A stretch of 5,609 nt of DNA from Candidatus Woesearchaeota archaeon CG10_big_fil_rev_8_21_14_0_10_32_24. Lineage in GTDB: Archaea > Nanobdellota > Nanobdellia > Woesearchaeales > GW2011-AR9. The notes under the pieces are model-generated. The model worked only from the letters and a program-made list of their open reading frames with translations. It did no database searches and was not told the origin of the DNA. Positions within the stretch are counted from its first letter, which is position 1. Every line of letters starts with the position of its first letter. The stretch spans positions 1 through 5,609 of the forward strand of contig PCYG01000077.1 in the NCBI GenBank assembly GCA_002763025.1, given 5' to 3'. Made by a program: the position numbers and the translations under genes. Positions 1 to 5,521 of the stretch are shown piece by piece.

Positions 1-300
1 CCTTAGGTCTAAATCGCTGTTCTGACTTTGCTCATCTGGTGATTTCAGATGAATGCTACTTTAAGAATTCTTGTAAGGGTAATTGTATATCTAACCAGTT
101 ACGTTCCGTTCGCCCACTCCGTTTCACCCGTAGTCAAACTCCACTCCACCCAAATTTCAATCCAAATATTTTATACTTCGTTAAAAAATTTGCCCTAACC
201 TGCACGGGCTGGGGGTTGCCTCATCCCAGTTGCCACCCTTTTGAGACTTCGCATAGTTGGGATGTTAGTTGCAATATTACTCGGGGTGCTCACAGTAGAT
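1..300 (-). other. GC-rich non-coding block, possible structured RNA (partial)
   Basis: No convincing protein is encoded here. The longest plus-strand frame (39-302) is rich in Pro, Cys, Ser and Arg and looks like translated non-coding DNA. The block is clearly richer in G and C than the genes around it, which in an AT-rich genome often marks structured RNA. Hairpins are visible: CATCTG/CAGATG around base 45, CTGGG (209-213) with CCCAG (225-229), and CATCCCA (222-228) with TGGGATG (258-264). The last two exclude each other. A minus-strand TATA-like sequence at 165-175 would start a transcript near 147-150, at GGGTGGAGTGG, and run off the left edge. The RNA class is not recognised: I see no RNase P, SRP or tRNA signature. 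The strand is an inference from that promoter. Confidence 0.3.
165..175 (-). promoter_or_regulatory. Candidate TATA box reading leftward
   Basis: The minus strand reads TATAAAATATT. About 22 to 25 bases downstream the sequence changes from AT-rich to GC-rich (GGGTGGAGTGG, near 140-151), as expected for an archaeal promoter of a stable RNA. No leaderless start codon with a long frame follows, so a non-coding transcript is the better guess. This is inference from spacing only. Confidence 0.25.
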
Positions 301-306
301 GACAAC

Positions 307-314
307 TTATATAA
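307..314 (+). promoter_or_regulatory. TATA box of the small membrane protein
   Basis: TTATATAA is centred about 27 bases before the ATG at 338, which would give a leaderless or nearly leaderless transcript. The box is close to self-complementary, so it could also start a minus-strand transcript near 285, at the edge of the GC-rich block. Confidence 0.55.
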
Positions 315-337
315 ACTCCAAATATATTATAATTATT

Positions 338-541
338 ATGTATAAAAAATTTAAAGATTTAAAAAAACATTATCAATTACTTGCTTCATTGATTATTGCA
401 ATCGCTTTAATTTCTATCTGGAGGGGTATTTGGAATTTATTTGATTATTATATATTCCCAAATAATTTTATTCTTTCTTCTGTGACCACATTAATTGTTG
501 GGATTGTAATATTAGCAATCACACATCATAAACTTGCGTAA
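338..541 (+). CDS. Small two-helix membrane protein, conserved hypothetical
   Basis: A 67-residue protein of unknown function. A short basic N-terminus (MYKKFKDLKKHYQ) leads into a first membrane helix at about residues 13-27. A motif-like linker follows (WRGIWNLFDYYIFPNN, residues 28-43), then a second helix at about 44-62 and the tail THHKLA. The Trp-Arg-Gly start of the linker and its Phe-Pro-Asn-Asn end resemble small membrane proteins I associate with DPANN archaea and candidate-phyla bacteria. That is recognition by eye, not a search result. The frame is open from an ATG at 299, but 338 is preferred: a TATA box sits 27 bases before it, and the extra 13 residues would place that box inside the gene. 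The basic N-terminus suggests both ends are cytoplasmic. It converges on the kinase-like gene with 3 bases between stop codons. Confidence 0.7.
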   Translation: MYKKFKDLKKHYQLLASLIIAIALISIWRGIWNLFDYYIFPNNFILSSVTTLIVGIVILAITHHKLA

Positions 542-544
542 ATT

Positions 545-1330
545 TTAAGAATTAACTTCTAACATACCTTTCAATAGATAATAAATATCTCTAGGACTTT
601 TATCGTCTTCTTGTATCCAACAACTTTTATGAAATTTTTGGGTATCAAAACAGACTAAACCCGATTCTGTATATAATAAATTATGGGGATTGAAATCTAA
701 TACGCCATTTTGAGTTTCATAAATATGTTCAAATAAATTTAAAAAATCCGCAATACCCTCAAGAACTTCACTTTTGTCGGCACGATCAAAATTAATAATG
801 CTTCCATACATAGAATGTGTTGAATCATCAATTGGTTTATCTCTAATTTTAATTAAATCTGTTGCTAAGTGATTTAAAGGAATTCCATGTAAAAATTTCT
901 GTTCACTATATGGGCGAAAATATGATCCCCACACTCTTGTTTTTTTTGCAATACCATATTTTGTTTCTACAATCCGATCCGGAAGAAAATCACGACATTC
1001 TTGATATGTTTTTTTTTCTAATCTTGTAATGGCACAACTTGTTTCGTATGTTTTTCTTTCTAAATAATGGTTAAAAGGTCTGTCCCCTTCTTCTCTATCC
1101 TTTTTTGCATCACCATAAAATTCCCCATAATAAGGGTTCCATGGCAAACAGATTTTAATAACCTTGATAACACGATCACCATCCCTGTAAACAAATCTAT
1201 ATCTCCCACGATTGTAATATTTTAAGATTGATATACATTGCTCTCCATCCAGTTCAATCATTGGATCTGAAATAGCATCTAATACAAATCTATAAGAGCT
1301 TCTTGGCACATAATTTAATGGTAATTTCAT
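545..1330 (-). CDS. Protein-kinase-like fold protein (YrbL/APH-like)
   Basis: A 261-residue cytoplasmic protein with the marks of the protein-kinase-like superfamily. A Gly/Arg-rich strand (YYNRGRYRFVYRDG, residues 38-51) resembles a nucleotide loop. RVIKVIK (53-59) supplies the likely ATP-binding lysine, K56 or K59. LDFNPHNLL (211-219) matches the catalytic loop of aminoglycoside-phosphotransferase-type kinases, with D212 as catalytic base and N217 as metal ligand. CFDT (227-230) gives the second metal-binding aspartate, D229, in place of DFG. The length suits a minimal single-domain kinase. The overall pattern recalls the YrbL/PhoP-regulated family, but that assignment is tentative and the substrate is unknown. 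The start is fixed by an in-frame TGA two codons upstream. No membrane segment or ribosome binding site is visible. The 141-base inverted repeat lies upstream of its promoter. Confidence 0.65.
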   Translation of the reverse strand: MKLPLNYVPRSSYRFVLDAISDPMIELDGEQCISILKYYNRGRYRFVYRDGDRVIKVIKICLPWNPYYGEFYGDAKKDREEGDRPFNHYLERKTYETSCAITRLEKKTYQECRDFLPDRIVETKYGIAKKTRVWGSYFRPYSEQKFLHGIPLNHLATDLIKIRDKPIDDSTHSMYGSIINFDRADKSEVLEGIADFLNLFEHIYETQNGVLDFNPHNLLYTESGLVCFDTQKFHKSCWIQEDDKSPRDIYYLLKGMLEVNS

Positions 1331-1360
1331 TTTAATTCAGATTCATGTTTTGGACGGATT

Positions 1361-1370
1361 GATATATACT
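1361..1370 (-). promoter_or_regulatory. Candidate TATA box of the kinase-like gene
   Basis: The minus strand reads AGTATATATC, centred about 35 bases before the ATG at 1330. That predicts a leader of roughly 10 bases, longer than for the other genes here. A second AT-rich candidate (ATTTATAATC, 1371-1380) overlaps the adjacent bases. Confidence 0.4.
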
Positions 1371-1391
1371 GATTATAAATGTATCTATGTA

Positions 1392-1532
1392 ATAGTCAGC
1401 GACATAAATAAAACATAATTTAACACTATGCACGCCGCGTAGATTTTGGTCTACTTTATTCTCTTAATTAGACAAAAATGTGGCTCCTTTGGCAATAGTG
1501 CTAAATTATGCAAAAATTTTGTCGTTGACTAT
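1392..1532. repeat. Long imperfect inverted repeat with structured core
   Basis: Arm 1392-1429 pairs with arm 1495-1532 in one unbroken register, about 31 of 38 positions. Bases 1392-1404 pair with 1520-1532 (one G-T), there is a weak AT-rich middle, and CATAATTTA...CACTAT pairs with ATAGTG...TAAATTATG (1414-1429 with 1495-1510, one mismatch). The core contains GCCGC/GTGGC (1434-1438 with 1480-1484) and the hairpin GTAGA-TTTTGG-TCTAC (1439-1454). It fills the gap between the hydrolase stop and the kinase promoter and encodes nothing. It could be a structured RNA or a small non-autonomous inverted-repeat element. No clear target-site duplication is visible. Confidence 0.6.
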
Positions 1533-1570
1533 AAAATCTTAATTTCATTAAATTGAATTTTTAATAAATT

Positions 1571-3805
1571 CTACTGTGACAAGATCGTTTTTAAAGTATC
1601 ATAAACCTTAGGATATTTTTCAATGTTACGTAATTCTTCATGTAAAGTTTTATCCGAAGAACAGGCTCCTTGAATTGGAAAGTTAAGAGCGTATGAAAGT
1701 TCAACACTTTCAGCTAAGGATATACCATCCCCCCCTTTACCATCCATATTACAACCTCTTCCAACAAAAGTATACATCTTTATTTTCTTGGGATTATTTT
1801 GAATTTTATTTAATGAATTCATAAAAGAACTTGTTGATGTCATTTCAACACATTCTTTTTGAGATCCAATAATTGGACAAAATGATTCTATTTTTCCTGA
1901 AATGCCTTTATTTGGCGTTCCCATTAAAATAACTTTATTTACAGAATCTTCACCAAAATCAACAAGATATTGTCTTGTGACAAGTCCTCCCATTGAATAT
2001 GCAAGAATATTTACTTTATCTGAACCCGTTTTTTGTTTTATCAATTTTATAGATTGATTCAATCTTTGCGCGTAGGTTTTAATGCTTTCACTTTTTGATG
2101 GAACGGAAACAAGGCTTCCATTTTCATCATATGCGTCTATATAATATGTTGTTCCAACAACGATAGGTTTTCCAAACTGTCCAAGATAACCTTCAGGATT
2201 AAGACTCATGGTTTCTGTTGGAAGAACTGTCCCTGCATCAATAAAACCATCTTGTTCTAGTTTTTTTCGTATTTTATCAAATCCTCCAAGGGAATAACTA
2301 ATTGAAGATTCCTCTGAGATTGCATGTCCATGAATTAAAATGAGGGGATACAATTCTTTCTTTGTTGTACAAGAATCCACACAACAGGGTTCACACTTTT
2401 CAAAAATACAACAAACAGGATTATGTACAAATATCTCGGAAGAAACTCTAGTAACAATTGTAACATTAACTTTAGGTAAGGTATTAAGTGTAAAATTATA
2501 TTTGGTCAAATCAAGAGGATTTGGTGGGACATAAAGACAATAAGAATTATAAAATAAGAGAGCTTCGTTAGATAACTCTATTTTGTTTTTTTCAAGTGTA
2601 TCACAAAAAGAGATAAAAGAAGAAACAGAGTTTTTCAAATCTACACTTCCAGAATATAATGTGGAAGAATTAATGGTTGCTTCACCAATTTTTATCTTAT
2701 TATTTATCTTTTCTTTAAAATCATTATTCGTAACAAGATATTTATTCTCAAGGTCAACTATTTTTTGCATAGTATCATTGAGTGAATAATGACTATTAAA
2801 TTCGGCAACTATTTGAACAAATGGTGTTACAAATAATCCTTTGACATCTATAATATCCTGAGTAATAATTGCAGCTCCTGAGGTTACATCAATATCCTCT
2901 AGAAGTGATTTGTATTTTTGAAGGGATAATCTTGTGGTATTATATTCTTCAGCTTTCATAAAAATAATGTTTTGTAATATTCCAGCTGTTTTATTGAGTT
3001 CAGCTAATTTCTGTTCAGATTCCTTTAAATTTCTATCCAATTTTAAAATTTCTTCTTTTTCCCATAAATCTCTGAGGGCATCACTTTCATTTACTAATAA
3101 TACCATTGAATCATTAAGGTTAACAACAAAGAAATTCAAATTAGAAGATAAAAAGAATGGTTGGTGTTCTACTCCTATTTGGACTAATTCTTGTGTTTGT
3201 TGATCCAATAAATTCAAATTATTTAAATATTCAATGAATCTGATTTTTGTAGTATCCATTAATTCTTTTTCTTCATCAGATAATTCATATCCTAAAGTCA
3301 TAAATGAAGACTGGACTCTTTCACCTTCTCCAGAAAAACAGAGGAGCTCTTTCTTATTTTGACATTGAACATAAAATTCATACGCTTTTTGACCTGTACC
3401 TTTTTGTGGGGGAATAATCCTATAATTTTTGAACAGTTCTGTACCTGAAATTCCAATGAAATCTGCTTCTTCAATAATAAGATTTGAACTAATATCTTTA
3501 AATGTATAATGGCATAATGCACTACACGCAAATCTATTTTCTATTGAAACATGGAACGAAATATCCTGTGGATCCCTTTTATCAGTTAACACAAAGCTTT
3601 GTTTGGGCTCAATGGAAATGATTACATCTCCTTTTGTAACTAATTGTAAAAAACCAAAAAGATACGTAGCAGAGAAAATGAGAGTTAAAATAATTAAAAA
3701 AATAATTCCAATCATTATTTTCTTCTTATGTGTTTTAAAAAATGTAGCAAGATCATTAATAGAATCTCCAATTGATTTTTGAATCTTCCTCATCTTTTTT
3801 CTCAT
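1571..3805 (-). CDS. Membrane-anchored extracellular alpha/beta hydrolase (lipase/PGAP1-like)
   Basis: A 744-residue protein with a basic cytoplasmic tail, one membrane helix (about residues 30-55) and a large outside region. Residues 60-240 look like a beta-rich extracellular domain of no recognised family. Residues 245-305 look coiled-coil. A cysteine cluster (C465, C466, C471, C474, C475, C479) precedes the C-terminal hydrolase domain. That domain has an oxyanion strand LILIHGHA (488-495), nucleophile elbow LAYSMGGL (601-608) with Ser604, VILMGTPNKG (625-634), a probable acid Asp693 in GGDG, and a probable His722. The first elbow glycine is alanine, as in many lipases. Ten Asn-X-Ser/Thr sequons lie between 231 and 585, in keeping with an N-glycosylated surface protein. 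It probably cleaves an ester or lipid outside the cell; the substrate is unknown. The first ATG is chosen because a TATA box lies 26 bases upstream; Met5 is an alternative. Confidence 0.8.
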   Translation of the reverse strand: MRKKMRKIQKSIGDSINDLATFFKTHKKKIMIGIIFLIILTLIFSATYLFGFLQLVTKGDVIISIEPKQSFVLTDKRDPQDISFHVSIENRFACSALCHYTFKDISSNLIIEEADFIGISGTELFKNYRIIPPQKGTGQKAYEFYVQCQNKKELLCFSGEGERVQSSFMTLGYELSDEEKELMDTTKIRFIEYLNNLNLLDQQTQELVQIGVEHQPFFLSSNLNFFVVNLNDSMVLLVNESDALRDLWEKEEILKLDRNLKESEQKLAELNKTAGILQNIIFMKAEEYNTTRLSLQKYKSLLEDIDVTSGAAIITQDIIDVKGLFVTPFVQIVAEFNSHYSLNDTMQKIVDLENKYLVTNNDFKEKINNKIKIGEATINSSTLYSGSVDLKNSVSSFISFCDTLEKNKIELSNEALLFYNSYCLYVPPNPLDLTKYNFTLNTLPKVNVTIVTRVSSEIFVHNPVCCIFEKCEPCCVDSCTTKKELYPLILIHGHAISEESSISYSLGGFDKIRKKLEQDGFIDAGTVLPTETMSLNPEGYLGQFGKPIVVGTTYYIDAYDENGSLVSVPSKSESIKTYAQRLNQSIKLIKQKTGSDKVNILAYSMGGLVTRQYLVDFGEDSVNKVILMGTPNKGISGKIESFCPIIGSQKECVEMTSTSSFMNSLNKIQNNPKKIKMYTFVGRGCNMDGKGGDGISLAESVELSYALNFPIQGACSSDKTLHEELRNIEKYPKVYDTLKTILSQ

Positions 3806-3827
3806 AAATCTTAGAAAGCAGAAAAAG

Positions 3828-3840
3828 TTAATAAACTTTC
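3828..3840 (-). promoter_or_regulatory. BRE/TATA promoter of the hydrolase gene
   Basis: The minus strand reads GAAAG followed by TTTATTAA (3828-3835), a plausible TFB-recognition element plus TATA box. The box is centred about 26 bases before the ATG at 3805, so the message is probably leaderless. No Shine-Dalgarno sequence precedes the start. Confidence 0.55.
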
Positions 3841-3879
3841 TTACTAAGCTTATTATTATTAGTTTTATGATTTCTTACT

Positions 3880-3910
3880 GGGTTCATACCCCACAGCTTG
3901 CTGTGGTTGG
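3880..3910. repeat. Overlapping hairpin cluster at the 5' break of the decayed frame
   Basis: GGGT-TCAT-ACCC (3880-3891) is directly followed by the perfect hairpin CCACAG-CTTG-CTGTGG (3891-3906) and a run TTGGGTTTTTG. It lies exactly where the protein-like reading frame loses its beginning, so it may mark an inserted palindromic element. A bidirectional terminator is another possibility, although the hydrolase gene here starts rather than ends. Confidence 0.5.
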
Positions 3911-4075
3911 GTTTTTGATTTAACATATGATGACCAAATTAATTATAATAAATGGTTAGCAAATGAAGCTCATCAAAGAAATCTTTCTATCGCATTAAAA
4001 AATGATTTAGAACCAGTTAAAGAGTTAGTAAATAATTATGATTTTGCGATTAATGAAGAATGTTATTATTATGCA

Positions 4076-4121
4076 AAAAATTTCACCGGTGTAAAACCTC
4101 ACCCTTTAGGGTGAAATTTTT
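4076..4121. repeat. 46-base palindromic element inside the decayed frame
   Basis: AAAAATTTCACC (4076-4087) is the exact reverse complement of GGTGAAATTTTT (4110-4121). The interior can refold: CACCGGTG (4084-4091) is a perfect palindrome, and CACCC-TTTA-GGGTG (4100-4113) is a second hairpin. The segment adds a multiple of three bases to the surrounding frame and brings the TGA at 4112. It resembles, in principle, the in-gene palindromic elements known from Rickettsia, but no sequence relation is claimed. Confidence 0.65.
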
Positions 4122-4299
4122 ATCATAACGAATGTGATTTATTGTTACCTTTTATTATGCAAGATAAAGCTGTTCTTGGGGTTGAGTATGAATTAGAAAC
4201 AGAAAACTTTTGTTTTCAAGCAAACCAATCACAATATAGTTGGATGAAGAAAAATAAAAATTTAGGCGAAAATAGAATTTCTTGCTAGTTTCACAAAAA

Positions 4300-4467
4300 G
4301 TAATACTTTAGTGTTCTGAAGCAGAGAAAGCACCAATTTATGAACGTTTATCGACTCTAACATTTCTTTGCGGGTGGGGGAAGCCCCTTACGGGGTGCCC
4401 GCAGTGCAATCCAACCAGCAGAAAAGTGAGTCGGTGCTATCTCTGCTTCATTTTACTAAAGTATTAC
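4300..4467. repeat. Long inverted-repeat element with GC-rich core (MITE-like or structured RNA)
   Basis: Arm 4300-4334 pairs with 4433-4467 in one register, 31 of 35 positions. GTAATACTTTAGT (4300-4312) matches ACTAAAGTATTAC (4455-4467) perfectly, then come a G-T pair and three mismatches. TGAAGCAGAGA matches TCTCTGCTTCA, and after one mismatch AGCACC matches GGTGCT. GACTC (4353-4357) then pairs with GAGTC (4428-4432), leaving an 18-base one-sided bulge. The core folds as GCGGG/CCCGC (4370-4374 with 4398-4402) around CCCC-TTAC-GGGG. The element is flanked by near-identical 9-mers, CACAAAAAG (4292-4300) and CACCAAAAG (4468-4476), possibly a decayed target duplication. No protein is encoded. 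Whether it is DNA-level or transcribed cannot be told from sequence alone. Confidence 0.65.
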
Positions 4468-4480
4468 CACCAAAAGTTTC

Positions 4481-4488
4481 TTATATAG
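4481..4488 (+). promoter_or_regulatory. TATA box of the Nudix gene
   Basis: TTATATAG is centred about 23 bases before the ATG at 4508, predicting a leaderless message. No ribosome binding site is present between box and start. It lies 13 bases beyond the inverted-repeat element, and on the other strand (CTATATAA) it could drive transcription into that element. Confidence 0.6.
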
Positions 4489-4507
4489 ATTATTAATATT
4501 TCAATCT

Positions 4508-4918
4508 ATGGACAAATGCTGTGGCGGAATCATCTATCAAAAAGATAATAATCAAAATCTTTTTTTACTTGTTAAACATCAAGAAAAAGATGGTGGGCAT
4601 TGGAACTTTCCTAAAGGACATGTTGAAGAAGGAGAAACAGAAGAACAAACTGCTTTAAGAGAAATCTATGAAGAAGTTGGATTGAAAGTTAATATCATCC
4701 CAAATTTCAGAGAAAGTCATTCTTATATTTTCAATAAAAATAAGACCAAAACAGTCATCTTCTTTTTATGTGAAGCAATTACCACAGATGTAGTATATCA
4801 TTGTGATGAAATTGCAGACCATGGATGGTTACCCTTTGAAAAAGCTTTAGAACAAATCACACATGATGATGCAAAGAAAGTATTAATCAAAGCAGATTAT
4901 TTTTTGAAAAATTTATAA
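4508..4918 (+). CDS. Nudix hydrolase, Ap4A hydrolase (NUDT2)-like
   Basis: A 136-residue single-domain cytoplasmic Nudix enzyme. The Nudix box GX5EX7REUXEEXGU is complete: G37, E43, R51-E52, E55-E56, G58 and L59. E52, E55 and E56 are the expected Mg-binding glutamates. The strand before it, GGHWNFPKGHVEEGE, is typical of the bis(5'-nucleosyl)-tetraphosphatase type, which splits Ap4A into ATP and AMP and so clears alarmone-like dinucleotides. Similar boxes also occur in enzymes acting on other nucleoside di- and triphosphates or RNA caps, so the substrate stays open. Length is normal and nothing is missing. The first ATG is supported by the TATA box 23 bases upstream. It converges on the J-domain gene, and upstream there is only the inverted-repeat element, so it is probably transcribed alone. 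Confidence 0.88.
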   Translation: MDKCCGGIIYQKDNNQNLFLLVKHQEKDGGHWNFPKGHVEEGETEEQTALREIYEEVGLKVNIIPNFRESHSYIFNKNKTKTVIFFLCEAITTDVVYHCDEIADHGWLPFEKALEQITHDDAKKVLIKADYFLKNL

Positions 4919-4935
4919 AAATAAAATCTAAACTT

Positions 4936-5475
4936 TCATTCTAATTCTCGCTTCAACATCTTATGGGCATTATTAATTTTCTTAAACATTTCTAAATTTC
5001 CTTCAGGCATGTCAGGGTGATATTTTTTTGCAAGTTCTTTATAATTTTTACTAATTTCATTCATGTCTAAACACTCATCACTTACACCAAGAAGTTGTCT
5101 TGCTTCTTTACGTTGTTTTTCAATATCATTTTCTTCAGAAAATTTTGCTGTAAATTCATCAAGGCTAATTTCTTTATTCACAAATGCATTTACATAGAAT
5201 TCAATCACTTTCAATACAACATAAAGGTTTTCAGCATATTTGTCATATAATTTACAACTGAAGTATAACCTAAATCCTTCATAATACCATTCAGCAACAC
5301 CTGGAGCATTGATTCTGCAATTCGCTTCAAGTTTAACTTCTACATCGTCTTCTGTAAGGTTTATTTTTCTAAGAATAGCAATGATCTCATTCTTGAATTG
5401 TTGTGCCCTTCTATTATAGGAATCTCTAATTGGATTAAAATTAAATTCCGCTCCTTTTACTTTAATTCTTGGCAT
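4936..5475 (-). CDS. J-domain protein with novel N-terminal domain
   Basis: A 179-residue cytoplasmic protein whose last 57 residues form a J domain: helix I around EARQLLGV (124-131), helix II ISKNYKELAKKYHPDMP (141-157) with the signature H153-P154-D155, and helix III LEMFKKINNAHKMLKREL (161-178). The HPD motif stimulates the ATPase of Hsp70 (DnaK). In DnaJ the J domain is N-terminal; here it is at the C-terminus and there is no Gly/Phe region or zinc finger, so this is a class C type J protein. Residues 1-115 are an unrecognised mixed domain (MPRIKVKGAEFNFNPIRD...) that may supply client or partner specificity. No hsp70 gene is in the window. The ATG is preceded by AGGAG five bases upstream and a TATA box 27 bases upstream. 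Confidence 0.85.
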   Translation of the reverse strand: MPRIKVKGAEFNFNPIRDSYNRRAQQFKNEIIAILRKINLTEDDVEVKLEANCRINAPGVAEWYYEGFRLYFSCKLYDKYAENLYVVLKVIEFYVNAFVNKEISLDEFTAKFSEENDIEKQRKEARQLLGVSDECLDMNEISKNYKELAKKYHPDMPEGNLEMFKKINNAHKMLKRELE

Positions 5476-5479
5476 AAGA

Positions 5480-5521
5480 CTCCTAATTTTGCGTTTTGTT
5501 TATAAAGCTTCATATAAAATA
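5480..5521 (-). promoter_or_regulatory. Promoter and GGAG site of the J-domain gene
   Basis: On the minus strand TTTATAAA (5499-5506) is centred 27 bases before the ATG, the spacing seen at the other genes. A further TATA-like TTTTATAT lies about 14 bases upstream. AGGAG at about 5480-5484 is the only good Shine-Dalgarno-like match before a gene here. If transcription starts from the distal box, a leader of about 16 bases would include it; from the proximal box it would be nearly lost. Confidence 0.5.

Larger units (their letters stand above)
3863..4288 (+). pseudogene. Decayed or truncated reading frame, unknown family
   Basis: One frame reads through as protein-like sequence from after a TAG at 3860-3862 to a TAG at 4286-4288, broken only by TGA at 4112-4114. 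From about 3914 it has normal composition (for example DLTYDDQINYNKWLANE, and after the TGA CDLLPFIMQDKAVLGVEYEL). There is no in-frame ATG, GTG or TTG start before the hairpin cluster at 3880-3910, so the 5' end is missing or replaced. Removing the 36 bases 4082-4117 would restore a smooth ...YYYAKNFYHNECDLL... join in frame. I do not recognise the family. The alternatives are an unusual gene with stop readthrough or a pair of small independent frames; a broken gene is more likely. Confidence 0.5.

Noticed and set aside
1..51. A minus-strand frame open to the left edge (ending ...QSQNSDLDLR).
   Set aside because: Only about 17 codons are visible with no start codon, too little to support a gene.
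88..125. The reverse strand (GTGGGCGAACGGAACGTAAC) resembles the 16S rRNA segment around GGCGAACGGNTNAGTAAC.
   Set aside because: Only about 20 bases are similar. The conserved 16S 5' end is absent upstream and later conserved helices do not follow. It is worth a covariance search but not a call.
39..302. An 87-codon open frame on the plus strand with an ATG start.
   Set aside because: Its composition is not protein-like (many Pro, Cys, Ser, Arg), it has no promoter or ribosome site, and it covers the hairpin-rich GC block.
2340..3531. Several open frames of 64 to 89 codons on either strand within the hydrolase gene.
   Set aside because: They are shadows of the 744-codon gene, whose motifs and composition are clearly real.
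4370..4402. The GC-rich hairpin as a transcription terminator.
   Set aside because: It lies in the middle of a larger symmetric fold, is not followed by a T-run, and does not end any gene.
4421..4440. AAAAGTGAGTCGGTGCT resembles the 3' hairpin of Streptococcus tracrRNA (GAGTCGGTGC).
   Set aside because: The pairing partner lies about 100 bases upstream in the element arm, not in an adjacent hairpin. There is no anti-repeat, CRISPR array or cas gene in the window.
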